DNA of 64,000 nt from Chryseobacterium cucumeris (GTDB lineage Bacteria; Bacteroidota; Bacteroidia; Flavobacteriales; Weeksellaceae), in assembly GCF_001593385.1 (NCBI RefSeq), contig NZ_LUVZ01000043.1, positions 310,001 through 374,000 of the forward strand. The letters run 5' to 3'. A model generated the notes under the pieces. That model saw only the letters and a program-made list of their open reading frames with translations. It was not told the DNA's origin and ran no database searches. Of the stretch, positions 40,459-49,871 are shown one piece after another. The first letter of the stretch is position 1. Each line of letters opens with the position of its first letter. A program made the position numbers and the translations under genes.

Positions 40459-41817
40459 ATGAGTAAAAAACTTTTACTTAAAGACGCACATATAGAAGGT
40501 ATCCGCTACTTTGAAACTTACCGTAAACAGGGAGGTTATACAGCAGCTGAAAAAGCCTTGAAGATGACTCCGGACGAAATTCTTGAAGAAGTAAAAGCTT
40601 CAGGACTGAGAGGTCGTGGTGGAGCTGGATTCCCAACAGGAATGAAATGGAGCTTTCTGGCCAAGCCTGAAGGTGTTCCAAGACACCTTGTTGTGAATGC
40701 GGATGAATCTGAACCTGGAACATTCAAGGACAGATATCTGATGGAGTTCCTTCCTCATTTATTGATTGAGGGAATGCTAATTTCTTCTTACTGTTTAGGA
40801 TCCAATACTTCTTATATCTACATCCGTGGAGAATATTCGTGGATTCCGGATATCCTTGAAGAAGCTATTGAAGAAGCTAAAGCAGCAGGATTTTTAGGTA
40901 AAAATATTTTAGGAACCGGTTTCGATCTTGAAATCTATGTACAGAGAGGTGGTGGAGCATACATCTGCGGTGAAGAAACAGCATTGCTTGAGTCCCTTGA
41001 AGGAAAAAGAGGTAACCCTAGATTAAAACCACCATTCCCGGCTGTAAAAGGTCTTTGGGAAAGACCAACAGTGGTAAACAACGTTGAATCCATTGCGGCA
41101 GTAGTTCCGATCATTGATATTACAGGTGCTGAGTATGCTAAAATCGGGGTGGGAAGATCTACAGGTACGAAACTGATTTCTGCTTGTGGAAACATCAACA
41201 AACCGGGTGTATACGAAATCGATATGACGATCACCGTAGAGGAATTCATCTATTCTGATGAATATTGCGGTGGTATTAAGGATGGTAAAAAATTAAAGGC
41301 TTGTATTCCTGGAGGAAGTTCTGTTCCGATTGTTCCTGCAAACCTATTGCTGAGAACCGTGAATGGAGAGCCCAGATATATGAACTATGAATCATTGGCA
41401 GATGGTGGTTTCGCTACCGGAACCATGATGGGTTCAGGAGGTTTCATCGTTTTGGATGAAGACCAGTGTATTGTAGAACACACCATGACATTGGCGAGAT
41501 TCTACAATCACGAAAGCTGTGGACAATGTACGCCTTGCCGTGAAGGAACGGGATGGATGTACAAGATTTTAAAGAAAATCGAGAAAGGAGAAGGAAAAAT
41601 GGAAGATATCGATCTGCTTTGGGATATCCAGCGAAAAATCGAAGGAAATACGATTTGTCCGTTGGGTGATGCCGCAGCTTGGCCGGTTGCAGCAGCGATC
41701 CGTCACTTCAGAGATGAATTTGAGTGGCACGTAAAAAACCCAGAGTTGTGTCAGACACAAAATTATGGATTGGCACATTATGCTGACCCTATCCCGGCTG
41801 TTGAAAAGAACGCATAA
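40459..41817 (+). CDS. nuoF: NADH-quinone oxidoreductase subunit F
   Basis: A protein of 452 residues, the 51-kDa-type subunit that binds NADH, FMN and cluster N3. The NADH/FMN blocks are LRGRGGAGFPTGMKW, NADESEPGTFKDR and GAYICGEETALLESLEG. The N3 cysteines are in ESCGQCTPCREGTGW plus the later NTICPLGD. The length is normal. The next gene, eight bases downstream, is not a complex I subunit. Confidence 0.96.
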   Translation: MSKKLLLKDAHIEGIRYFETYRKQGGYTAAEKALKMTPDEILEEVKASGLRGRGGAGFPTGMKWSFLAKPEGVPRHLVVNADESEPGTFKDRYLMEFLPHLLIEGMLISSYCLGSNTSYIYIRGEYSWIPDILEEAIEEAKAAGFLGKNILGTGFDLEIYVQRGGGAYICGEETALLESLEGKRGNPRLKPPFPAVKGLWERPTVVNNVESIAAVVPIIDITGAEYAKIGVGRSTGTKLISACGNINKPGVYEIDMTITVEEFIYSDEYCGGIKDGKKLKACIPGGSSVPIVPANLLLRTVNGEPRYMNYESLADGGFATGTMMGSGGFIVLDEDQCIVEHTMTLARFYNHESCGQCTPCREGTGWMYKILKKIEKGEGKMEDIDLLWDIQRKIEGNTICPLGDAAAWPVAAAIRHFRDEFEWHVKNPELCQTQNYGLAHYADPIPAVEKNA

Positions 41818-41824
41818 GTAAAAG

Positions 41825-42736
41825 ATGAAAAAATTATTGGTGGTCGGCTTAATGATGTCGAATTTTGTATTTGCACAAAATAAGAAAACTGATACTGCAA
41901 ATTATAACAGATCTGTTGAAGAGGATTTGTCATATTTAGTGAGTGAGAAAGAGCAGATTAAAGCTGAGAGAAAGGAAAAACCTTTACCATTGAGCAAAAA
42001 AGGTCAGGTTTTCGTATTTTATGGTTGGAACAGAGCAGCTTACAGCAATTCTGACATCCACTTTACCGGAAACGGATACGATTTTCAACTGAATAATGTA
42101 AAGGCACAGGACAGACCTACAAAATTTGGAATTGTCTATTTTGATCCGAGCTGGTTTACTGTAACACAGTATAATTTCAGAATAGGATACTTTATTAAAG
42201 ATAATTTAGCATTGGTATTAGGGATAGACCATATGAAATATGTAATGGATCAGAACCAGACTGTAGGTTTCAAAGGTCATATTTCAGATCCTGAATATGC
42301 AGCAATGGTTCAGAACGGGCAGGTTAATCTTGCAGATGAGAAGTTCCTTACTTTCGAACATACAGACGGGCTTAACTATGAAAACTTAGGTCTAGAGAAA
42401 TACAAAAATCTTGTTCATAAGAAAAATATAGATTTAGTATGGTCTTATGGAGCCGGAATCGGATTTATGTTTCCGAAAAGTAATGTAAAACTTTTTGGTA
42501 ACGAAAGAAGTGACCGTTTCCACGTTGCAGGGATGGGAACCGATATCAGATCCAGTCTTAACCTTGTATTCTGGAAAAACTGGATGCTGAGATTAGAAGG
42601 AAAAGCCGGTTATATCAACATGTGGGATATTAAAACTACATTAAATAACAAACCGGACAAAGCACGCCAGGATTTTGTTTTCGGACAGGTCCTTGGAGGA
42701 ATTGGATATACATTTAATACAAAGAAATATAAATAA
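41825..42736 (+). CDS. Probable outer-membrane beta-barrel protein inside the nuo operon
   Basis: A protein of 303 residues with a signal peptide (MKKLLVVGLMMSNFVFAQ). The mature part alternates hydrophobic and polar residues with many aromatic girdle residues (YNFRIGYFIKDNLALVLG, WMLRLEGKAGYINMW) and ends GGIGYTFNTKKYK, the look of a small outer-membrane barrel. It is not a known complex I subunit. It sits between nuoF (8 bases away) and nuoG (41 bases) on the same strand and is therefore cotranscribed. Whether it has anything to do with respiration is unknown. Confidence 0.8.
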   Translation: MKKLLVVGLMMSNFVFAQNKKTDTANYNRSVEEDLSYLVSEKEQIKAERKEKPLPLSKKGQVFVFYGWNRAAYSNSDIHFTGNGYDFQLNNVKAQDRPTKFGIVYFDPSWFTVTQYNFRIGYFIKDNLALVLGIDHMKYVMDQNQTVGFKGHISDPEYAAMVQNGQVNLADEKFLTFEHTDGLNYENLGLEKYKNLVHKKNIDLVWSYGAGIGFMFPKSNVKLFGNERSDRFHVAGMGTDIRSSLNLVFWKNWMLRLEGKAGYINMWDIKTTLNNKPDKARQDFVFGQVLGGIGYTFNTKKYK

Positions 42737-42777
42737 CAAAGCCTATTGCTTAACGCATAAAGCTTAAAGCATATCAT

Positions 42778-43776
42778 ATGAGCGAAGAAGTTAAAAAATT
42801 CAAAATAACTATAGACGGACAGACTACCGAAGTTTTGCCTGGTACTTCTATTCTGGAAGCTGCAAGACAAATTGGTGGTAAATCTGTACCTCCTGCAATG
42901 TGCTACTACAGCAAGTTGGAAACCAGTGGAGGAAGATGTAGAACTTGTCTCGTAGAAGTTTCTAAAGGATCTGAAGCAGACCCACGTCCTATGCCAAAAT
43001 TAGTAGCAAGCTGTAGAACTAATGTAATGGACGGTATGGAAGTAAAAAATCTTACTTCTGAGAAAGCTCAGGAAGGAAGAAAAGCGGTTACCGAATTCCT
43101 ATTGGTAAACCACCCGCTGGACTGCCCTATCTGCGATCAGGCAGGAGAATGTCATCTTCAGGACTTAGGATATGAGCATGGTGTGGAAAACACAAGAACA
43201 GAATTCGAAAGAAATACTTACGAAGCTGATGATCTTGGACCAAACATCAAACTAAATATGAACCGTTGTATTCTTTGCGCAAGATGTGTACTGACTGCTA
43301 ACCAGCTTACAGAAACAAGAGAACACGGTATCCTTTTCAGAGGAGATCACGCTGAGATTTCAACGTATTTAAATAAAGCTTTAGACAATGACTTCATCGG
43401 AAACGTTATCGATGTTTGTCCTGTAGGGGCATTAACAGACAGAACAGCCCGTTTTGCCAGCAGAGTTTGGTTTACAAAACCAATGAACGCTTCCTGCAAA
43501 TGTGATAAGTGTTCAGGAAAAGCTGTAGTATGGATGAAAGGTGACGAAATTGTAAGAGTTACTGCCAGAAAAGACCAGTGGGGAGAAGTGGAAGAATTCA
43601 TCTGCGATACATGCCGTTTCGAAAGAAAATCTTTATCAGACTGGAATATCGAAGGTCCTAGACATATCGACAGACATTCTGTAATTTCATTGAACCACTA
43701 CGAAAAGCCAAAAGACGAACTAAGAGTTTTAGACAATCCGATGGCTAAAGAAATCAGTGAAAAAGACGAAAAATAA
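42778..43776 (+). CDS. nuoG: NADH-quinone oxidoreductase subunit G, short form
   Basis: A protein of 332 residues, against about 700-900 for NuoG of Thermus or E. coli. It keeps the [2Fe-2S] domain (CYYSKLETSGGRCRTCLVEV, CRTN), the His/Cys cluster region (HPLDCPICDQAGECHLQD), the N4-type CILCARCV and CPVG, and an N7-like four-cysteine site (CKCDKC ... CDTC). The long molybdopterin-fold domain is absent. There is no frameshift at the end, and nuoH follows as usual, so this is a genuine short form, as generally found in Flavobacteriia. Confidence 0.9.
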   Translation: MSEEVKKFKITIDGQTTEVLPGTSILEAARQIGGKSVPPAMCYYSKLETSGGRCRTCLVEVSKGSEADPRPMPKLVASCRTNVMDGMEVKNLTSEKAQEGRKAVTEFLLVNHPLDCPICDQAGECHLQDLGYEHGVENTRTEFERNTYEADDLGPNIKLNMNRCILCARCVLTANQLTETREHGILFRGDHAEISTYLNKALDNDFIGNVIDVCPVGALTDRTARFASRVWFTKPMNASCKCDKCSGKAVVWMKGDEIVRVTARKDQWGEVEEFICDTCRFERKSLSDWNIEGPRHIDRHSVISLNHYEKPKDELRVLDNPMAKEISEKDEK

Positions 43777-43782
43777 TTAATA

Positions 43783-43858
43783 AGACATCAGATTTCAGAT
43801 ACCAGACTTCAGACAGCAAATTAAATCTGACATCTAGCATCTGACATCTTAATATCTA
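43783..43858 (+). repeat. ATCAGATTTCAGAT-type spacer between nuoG and nuoH
   Basis: AGACATCAGATTTCAGAT is the same core as in the nuoD-nuoE spacer. It is followed by partly complementary AAATCTGACATCT and ATCTGACATCTTA words, so an imperfect hairpin can form. No coding frame is present. Confidence 0.6.
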
Positions 43859-43865
43859 AATAAAA

Positions 43866-44930
43866 ATGGATTTACTTACATTTAAACTTATACTTGTACT
43901 AGCACTTTTCCTGCTATCGCTGACGATTGCAGCCTACTCTACCTGGGCAGAAAGAAAAGTTGCCTCTATCATGCAGGATAGAATTGGTCCTAACAGAGCC
44001 GGACCATTTGGATTGCTGCAGCCTCTTGCTGACGGTGGAAAGTTTTTCTTCAAAGAAGACTTTACGCCTGCCAATGCAGAAAAATTCCTTTTCGTATTAG
44101 GACCAGCGCTGGTAATGTTTATTTCATTGATTACAGGAGCTGTTATTCCTTGGGGTAAAAGTTTAAATATTGCAGGTACTTCTTTTGATCTTCAGGTAGC
44201 AAACATCGATGTTGGTGTACTTTTCATCATCGGTATGGCTTCCATCGGGGTTTACGGAATTATGATCGGAGGTTGGGCTTCGAACAACAAATATTCATTA
44301 CTAGGTGCTATCCGTGCTTCTTCTCAGATGATTTCTTATGAATTGGCGATGGGATTAGCACTTCTTTCTATCATTATGATGTCTGGAAGTTTGGATTTAA
44401 AAGAAATCACTGAAAGTCAGACAACCGGAAAATTATGGGGCGTTATTCCTTGGGTTTCTGGATTGAACTGGAACATTTTCTACCAGCCGATTGCATTCCT
44501 TGTTTTCTTTGTAGCTGCTCTGGCAGAAACCAACAGACACCCGTTCGATTTACCTGAGTGTGAATCTGAATTGGTAACAGGATACTCTACAGAGTACTCT
44601 TCCATGAAGTTAGGTTTATATATGTTTGGAGAATATGTGAACATGTTTATCTCTAATGCTTTTATGGTTGTCCTTTTCTTCGGAGGCTATAACTATCCTG
44701 GTATTGAATGGGTAACTCAGAACTGGGGTGAAAACACTGCAGGGATTTTAAGTATCGTAGCATTCCTTACGAAAACAGTAATTGGAATTCTGATCTTCAT
44801 GTGGATCAGATGGACACTTCCAAGATTCAGATATGACCAGCTAATGCACTTAGGATGGAAAACACTAATCCCTATGGCATTGGTAAACCTATTAATTACA
44901 GGAGCTGTAATTTTAGCGTTTGGAAATTAA
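43866..44930 (+). CDS. nuoH: NADH-quinone oxidoreductase subunit H
   Basis: A protein of 354 residues with about eight transmembrane helices. Family blocks are AERKVASIMQDRIGPNRAGPFG near the N-terminus and the acidic loop AETNRHPFDLPECESELVTG near 215-235, which lines the quinone channel. The C-terminal RFRYDQLMHLGWK is conserved. It forms the quinone chamber with NuoB and NuoD. Confidence 0.96.
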   Translation: MDLLTFKLILVLALFLLSLTIAAYSTWAERKVASIMQDRIGPNRAGPFGLLQPLADGGKFFFKEDFTPANAEKFLFVLGPALVMFISLITGAVIPWGKSLNIAGTSFDLQVANIDVGVLFIIGMASIGVYGIMIGGWASNNKYSLLGAIRASSQMISYELAMGLALLSIIMMSGSLDLKEITESQTTGKLWGVIPWVSGLNWNIFYQPIAFLVFFVAALAETNRHPFDLPECESELVTGYSTEYSSMKLGLYMFGEYVNMFISNAFMVVLFFGGYNYPGIEWVTQNWGENTAGILSIVAFLTKTVIGILIFMWIRWTLPRFRYDQLMHLGWKTLIPMALVNLLITGAVILAFGN

Positions 44931-44937
44931 ATTATCT

Positions 44938-44970
44938 AAACCTAACAGGTTTTTGAAACTTGTTAAGTTT
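44938..44970. repeat. AAACCTAACAGGTTT palindromic repeat, copy 1 (diverged)
   Basis: AAACCTAACAGGTTT (44938-44952) faces AAACTTGTTAAGTTT (44956-44970), an imperfect inverted repeat with a 3-base loop. A better-kept copy is at 63199-63231. It begins 8 bases after nuoH and is followed by AATCTGGTGTCTAACATCTAAT words of the other spacer family. Confidence 0.65.
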
Positions 44971-45054
44971 GTGTGAATATTGAATATTAAAAATTAAGAT
45001 AACAGACAAGATTAGTCTAAAATCTGGTGTCTAACATCTAATATCTATAATTAA

Positions 45055-45612
45055 ATGAAACTTACAAACAGATCAAAAGTTGTTTCCAATAAAGAAATGA
45101 CCCTTGCTGAAAAAATCTACCTTCCTGCGATCTTTACAGGGATGGGGATTACATTTAAGCATGCTGTAAGAACCGTGATAAAGGGTGCTCCCGCAGTATA
45201 TTCATATCCGGAAGTACAGAAACCAAGAACGACTATCTGGAGAGGTCAGCACGTTTTGAAAAGAGACGAAGAAGGCAGAGAAAGATGTACAGCTTGCGGA
45301 CTTTGTGCGGTAGCTTGTCCTGCAGAAGCCATTACGATGACTGCTGCTGAAAGAACTAAAGAGGAAAAAGGTCTTTACAGAGAAGAGAAATACGCTTCAG
45401 TATATGAAATCAATATGCTAAGATGTATTTTCTGCGGTATGTGTGAAGAAGCTTGTCCTAAATCTGCCATCTATCTTACTGACAGATTGGTAGACGTGGA
45501 AACAAACAGAGGTTCTTTCATTTACGGAAAAGATAAATTAGTTGAAAAAATAAATGAAAGGATTGATATCACGACAAGACAATCCGAGAAACAAAAAAAT
45601 GCGGTAAAATAA
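45055..45612 (+). CDS. nuoI: NADH-quinone oxidoreductase subunit I
   Basis: A protein of 185 residues of the 8-Fe ferredoxin type that carries clusters N6a and N6b. Two C-x2-C-x2-C-x3-C sets are seen: C78, C81, C84, C88 and C124, C127, C130, C134. Electrons pass from here to NuoB. The C-terminal tail is charged (EKQKNAVK). The stop overlaps the first base of nuoJ. Confidence 0.96.
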   Translation: MKLTNRSKVVSNKEMTLAEKIYLPAIFTGMGITFKHAVRTVIKGAPAVYSYPEVQKPRTTIWRGQHVLKRDEEGRERCTACGLCAVACPAEAITMTAAERTKEEKGLYREEKYASVYEINMLRCIFCGMCEEACPKSAIYLTDRLVDVETNRGSFIYGKDKLVEKINERIDITTRQSEKQKNAVK

Positions 45613-46109
45613 TGGATCAGTTTTTATTTTTCTTGGTGGCGTTTTTAGCAGTGGCAAGTGCTGTTTACTTTGTATTTGCAAGAAATCCTCTTTATGCTAT
45701 TTTGTCATTAATTGTTACGATGTTTTCAATTGCCGGAATGTACATTCTTCTCAATGCACAGTTCCTGGCAATCATCCAGATTATTGTTTACGCAGGTGCC
45801 ATCATGGTACTTTTCCTTTACATCTTAATGATGCTTAACCTTAATAAACAAGACGAAAGTAAGAAGAACAATACTTTAAAATTTGTTGGAGTTTTTACGG
45901 CAGGTCTTCTTTTGGTAGGTGTATTAGGAGTTTTCAGAGGAGTAAAAGACAATCACATTGTTGTTGAAAATGTAGACAGAGGGGTTGGTCTTACCAAAAA
46001 TCTGGGTAGACTTTTGTTTAATGAATATGTTTTACCGTTTGAGCTTGCTTCCATCCTAATTCTGGCAGGTATTGTAGGCGCGGTATTAATCGGTAAAAAA
46101 GATTTATAA
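45612..46109 (+). CDS. nuoJ: NADH-quinone oxidoreductase subunit J
   Basis: A protein of 165 residues with five transmembrane helices. The conserved QIIVYAGAIMVLFLYILMML (about 56-75) holds the pi-bulge helix that links quinone chemistry to proton pumping. Its first base is the last base of the nuoI stop codon, and nuoK starts 4 bases after its end, so the genes are tightly coupled. Confidence 0.95.
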   Translation: MDQFLFFLVAFLAVASAVYFVFARNPLYAILSLIVTMFSIAGMYILLNAQFLAIIQIIVYAGAIMVLFLYILMMLNLNKQDESKKNNTLKFVGVFTAGLLLVGVLGVFRGVKDNHIVVENVDRGVGLTKNLGRLLFNEYVLPFELASILILAGIVGAVLIGKKDL

Positions 46110-46113
46110 AATT

Positions 46114-46443
46114 ATGGGAGAAGTAAATACATTTATACAAAGCATCCCTTTGGACTACTTCATCATTCTTTCATCAGTATTGTTCTGTCTGGGAGTAATG
46201 GGAGTATTGCTTAGAAAAAATGCTATTGTGATTCTGGGCTGTGTAGAGCTTATGCTGAATTCTGTAAACCTTTTATTGGCAGCTTTTTCAGCGTATAAAG
46301 GCAACGGCGACGGACAGCTTTTAGTTTTCTTCATTATGGTGGTAGCTGCTGCTGAAGTAGCAGTAGGTCTTGCAATTATTGCGATGCTATATAGAAACAC
46401 CCGTTCTGTAGATGTGAGTATATTTAATAAATTAAGAGGATAA
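46114..46443 (+). CDS. nuoK: NADH-quinone oxidoreductase subunit K
   Basis: A protein of 109 residues with three transmembrane helices. It carries the two membrane glutamates of the proton path in LGCVELMLNSVNLLL and AAAEVAVGLAI. The length and pattern are standard for NuoK, a relative of MrpC of sodium/proton antiporters. It begins 4 bases after nuoJ and ends 2 bases before nuoL. Confidence 0.95.
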   Translation: MGEVNTFIQSIPLDYFIILSSVLFCLGVMGVLLRKNAIVILGCVELMLNSVNLLLAAFSAYKGNGDGQLLVFFIMVVAAAEVAVGLAIIAMLYRNTRSVDVSIFNKLRG

Positions 46444-46445
46444 GA

Positions 46446-48359
46446 ATGGAGAATCTAGTATATGCAATAGTACTTTTACCACTTTTAGGGTTTCTTATTA
46501 ACGGGCTGTTCGGGAAAAATCTTCCAAAAATATTGGTAGGATCTCTGGCTACTGCTGTAGTTTTCGGATCTTTCTGTATTGCAGTAAGCCTTTTCATGAA
46601 TTTCAATTCTGAAAGCCAGCCTGTCATTGTAAAAGCTTTTGAATGGTTTAGAGTCAATGGAGTTCAGATTAATTTTGGATTCCAGATTGATCAGCTTTCT
46701 TTAATGATGGTGATGATCATTACGGGTATCGGTTCACTGATCCACTTATACTCTATCGGATATATGAGTCATGATAAAGGATTCTACAAGTTTTTTACTT
46801 ACCTGAATCTTTTCATCTTCTCAATGTTACTTTTAGTAATGGGAAGCAACTACCTTATCCTGTTCATTGGATGGGAAGGTGTAGGTCTTTGTTCTTACCT
46901 GTTGATCGGATTCTGGTATACCAACGAAGAATATGGTAAAGCAGCAAGAAAAGCTTTCATCATGAACAGAATTGGTGACCTTGCGTTATTGATCGGTATC
47001 TTCATGATCGCTTCTCAAACCAATGCTGTAGATTATCTTTCTGTAGCAGAAAACGCTTCAAAATTTGAATTAGACGGAACAGTGATTATCTTTATCACAG
47101 CGAGTTTATTCATCGGTGCTACCGGTAAATCTGCTCAGGTTCCATTATATACATGGTTACCGGATGCGATGGCGGGACCAACTCCTGTATCAGCGTTGAT
47201 CCACGCGGCAACGATGGTAACAGCAGGTATCTATTTGGTAGTAAGATCCAACTTCTTATTTACTTTAGCACCAACTGTACAGGGAGGAATTTTGTTCATC
47301 GGATTCTTAACCGCTGCTTTGGCAGGGTTCTATGCACTTCGTCAAAACGATATCAAAAAAGTATTGGCTTATTCTACTGTTTCACAGCTTGGATTTATGT
47401 TCATCGCTTTAGGTCTTGGTGCCTATACAACAGCAATGTTCCACGTAATGACACACGCATTCTTTAAAGCGTTATTATTCTTAGGTGCAGGTTCTGTAAT
47501 CCATGCTATGAGCAACGAACAGGATATGCGTTTCATGGGAGGCCTTAAAAAATATATTCCTCTTACCCACGCTACATTCCTTATCGGAACATTAGCCATC
47601 TCAGGTTTCCCTTTATTATCGGGGATGATCTCTAAAGACGAAATTTTAGTAGCAGCTTTCGCTAAAAACCCGATTTACTGGGTAATCTTATTTGTTTTAG
47701 CGGCAATGACTGCAACGTATATGTTCAGACTATACTACCTGACATTCCATGGAGAATTCAGAGGTACTGAAGAACAGAAACACCACTTACATGAAAGTCC
47801 GTCAAATATGACATTACCATTGATCGTATTGGCAATTCTTTCTGTAATCGGAGGTTTTATCAACCTGCCACACTTCATCGGTCACGGGCATTATGCCAAA
47901 CTGATGGAATGGTTAAAGCCGGTTCTTACGGAACAAAGCTACAGCCAGATGGAAGCTACTCTTTCAGGAGTACCTTTCAATACTGAAATGATCTTATTAG
48001 CAGCTACAGTCTTGATGTTTTTCACTGTATGGTTCATCGTTAGAAATACTTATGTAAGTAAGAAAAAGATGGCTGTTGCAGAGGAAAACTATACCGGATG
48101 GGAAAAGCTTTCTGCTAAGAAATTATACGTTGACGAACTTTACAACGCATTGATTGTAAAAACTGTTGAAGGATTAGGACGCGGAGGAAAAATGTTTGAT
48201 AAGGGTATCTTAGACCGTTTTGTAAACTTTGTAGGTGATGGTGCTGAAGACAGCGGAAAAGCTATGAAGCGTGTACAGAACGGAAATGTAGAGACATATA
48301 TCCTTATCATGTCTTTAGCGGTGGGAATTATATTAATTGTTAACTTTTTATTACAATAA
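46446..48359 (+). CDS. nuoL: NADH-quinone oxidoreductase subunit L
   Basis: A protein of 637 residues, the largest antiporter-like subunit of the membrane arm. The TM5 glutamate is in FIGWEGVGLCSYLLIG, lysines occur in the TM7 region, and HAATMVTAGIYLVVRS is the classic block. The C-terminal extension includes the long lateral helix (about 480-590) that ties the pumping units together. It is followed 2 bases later by nuoM. Confidence 0.96.
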   Translation: MENLVYAIVLLPLLGFLINGLFGKNLPKILVGSLATAVVFGSFCIAVSLFMNFNSESQPVIVKAFEWFRVNGVQINFGFQIDQLSLMMVMIITGIGSLIHLYSIGYMSHDKGFYKFFTYLNLFIFSMLLLVMGSNYLILFIGWEGVGLCSYLLIGFWYTNEEYGKAARKAFIMNRIGDLALLIGIFMIASQTNAVDYLSVAENASKFELDGTVIIFITASLFIGATGKSAQVPLYTWLPDAMAGPTPVSALIHAATMVTAGIYLVVRSNFLFTLAPTVQGGILFIGFLTAALAGFYALRQNDIKKVLAYSTVSQLGFMFIALGLGAYTTAMFHVMTHAFFKALLFLGAGSVIHAMSNEQDMRFMGGLKKYIPLTHATFLIGTLAISGFPLLSGMISKDEILVAAFAKNPIYWVILFVLAAMTATYMFRLYYLTFHGEFRGTEEQKHHLHESPSNMTLPLIVLAILSVIGGFINLPHFIGHGHYAKLMEWLKPVLTEQSYSQMEATLSGVPFNTEMILLAATVLMFFTVWFIVRNTYVSKKKMAVAEENYTGWEKLSAKKLYVDELYNALIVKTVEGLGRGGKMFDKGILDRFVNFVGDGAEDSGKAMKRVQNGNVETYILIMSLAVGIILIVNFLLQ

Positions 48360-48361
48360 TA

Positions 48362-49855
48362 ATGTCTTGTTTGTTATTAACATTATTACTATTACCTCTA
48401 GTAGGTTCGGGATTAGTTTTTGCCTGGAAGAATAATTCCAGCAAATATTTGGCGCTTGGAATTGCATTGGTACAAATGCTCCTTACGTTTTACGTACTTT
48501 CGGATTTTGATTTTACTCCGACAGTAGACAGCGTATTGCAGCATGAGATCAATTATCCATGGTCACAATTTATGAAGAGCTCTCTTCACTTCGGTATCGA
48601 TGGAATGAGCATGCTTCTTTTATTACTGACCAATATTCTGGCTCCAATCATTATTTTATCATCTTTCAACGAAAATGTAAACTATAGAAATACATTCTAC
48701 GGACTGATTCTATTGATGCAGTTTGGTCTAGTAGGGGTATTCACTTCTTTAGACGGATTGTTATTCTACATTTTCTGGGAAGTAACTTTGATTCCAATTT
48801 GGTTCATTGCCGGACTTTGGGGACAAGAAAATAAAAGGTTTGAATTCACTACGAAATTCTTCGTATATACTTTCGTGGGATCATTATTTATGTTAGCCGG
48901 ATTGATCTATGTGTACAACCACTCTGCATCATTCGCTTTAACAGATTTATATAATGCTCAGCTGAATGAAGTACAGCAGACTGTGGTATTCTGGTTTATT
49001 TTCTTTGCTTTTGCAGTGAAATTACCGGTATTCCCTTTCCATACATGGCAGCCTGACACGTATACCTACTCTCCTACTCAGGGATCTATGTTATTATCAG
49101 GGATCATGCTGAAGATGGCAGTATATGGTGTAATGCGATACTTACTTCCAATCACTCCGCTTCCGATTGCCGGAATTTCCGGACAGATCGTAATTATTCT
49201 TGCTATTGTGGGAATTGTTCATGGTGCATTGATTGCGATCATCCAAACGGATATGAAGAGAATCATTGCGTATTCATCTTTCTCTCACGTAGGATTAATG
49301 GTAGCAGGGATCTTCGCTTCAGCAGTAGTTACTTTAAGAGGAACTTTCAATGTAGAAGGAGCTGAAGGAGCTTTGGTACAGACATTTGCTCACGGTATCA
49401 ACGTAGTAGGTTTATTCTACTGTTGTGATATTTTATACAAGAGATTTAAATCAAGAGACATCAGACAAATGGGAGGTTTAGCTAAAGTAGCACCTAAGTT
49501 TGCTGTATTGTTCCTGATCATTATATTAGGTTCAATGGGAGTTCCATTAACCAATGGATTCATCGGGGAATTTATTTTGTTGAAATCGGTTTATGATTTT
49601 AACGGAACAGCAGCAGTAATTGCTGGTCTTACGGTAATTCTTTGTGCGGTGTATTTATTAAGATTCTACGGAAAAGCAATGTTTGGAGAAGGAGATGAAG
49701 CCGTTTTAAGTACAGCAAAAGATTTATCAGGCGTAGAATTTTCTGTATTGGCAAGTTTAGCGGTTTTTGTGATTTTACTAGGTATTTTCCCACAACCGGT
49801 AATCGACATGGTGAGTAGTTCGGTGAAGTTTATCTACCAATCAATGGTAAGTTAA
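48362..49855 (+). CDS. nuoM: NADH-quinone oxidoreductase subunit M
   Basis: A protein of 497 residues, an antiporter-like proton-pumping subunit with about 14 helices. The key TM5 glutamate is in FYIFWEVTLIPIWFIAG, and the TM7-8 lysine region is KLPVFPFHTWQPDTY. FSHVGLMVAGIF and MGVPLTNGFIGEFILL are further conserved blocks. It starts 2 bases after nuoL and ends 16 bases before nuoN. Confidence 0.96.
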   Translation: MSCLLLTLLLLPLVGSGLVFAWKNNSSKYLALGIALVQMLLTFYVLSDFDFTPTVDSVLQHEINYPWSQFMKSSLHFGIDGMSMLLLLLTNILAPIIILSSFNENVNYRNTFYGLILLMQFGLVGVFTSLDGLLFYIFWEVTLIPIWFIAGLWGQENKRFEFTTKFFVYTFVGSLFMLAGLIYVYNHSASFALTDLYNAQLNEVQQTVVFWFIFFAFAVKLPVFPFHTWQPDTYTYSPTQGSMLLSGIMLKMAVYGVMRYLLPITPLPIAGISGQIVIILAIVGIVHGALIAIIQTDMKRIIAYSSFSHVGLMVAGIFASAVVTLRGTFNVEGAEGALVQTFAHGINVVGLFYCCDILYKRFKSRDIRQMGGLAKVAPKFAVLFLIIILGSMGVPLTNGFIGEFILLKSVYDFNGTAAVIAGLTVILCAVYLLRFYGKAMFGEGDEAVLSTAKDLSGVEFSVLASLAVFVILLGIFPQPVIDMVSSSVKFIYQSMVS

Positions 49856-49871
49856 TTTGATATTTTAAGAA

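Noticed and set aside
42778..43776. nuoG as a truncated pseudogene
   Set aside because: The frame is clean, all Fe-S ligands are kept and nuoH follows in the normal order; short NuoG is usual in this group.
46155..46657. Long minus-strand open frames within nuoK and nuoL
   Set aside because: They are antisense shadows of well-conserved genes and have no family pattern.
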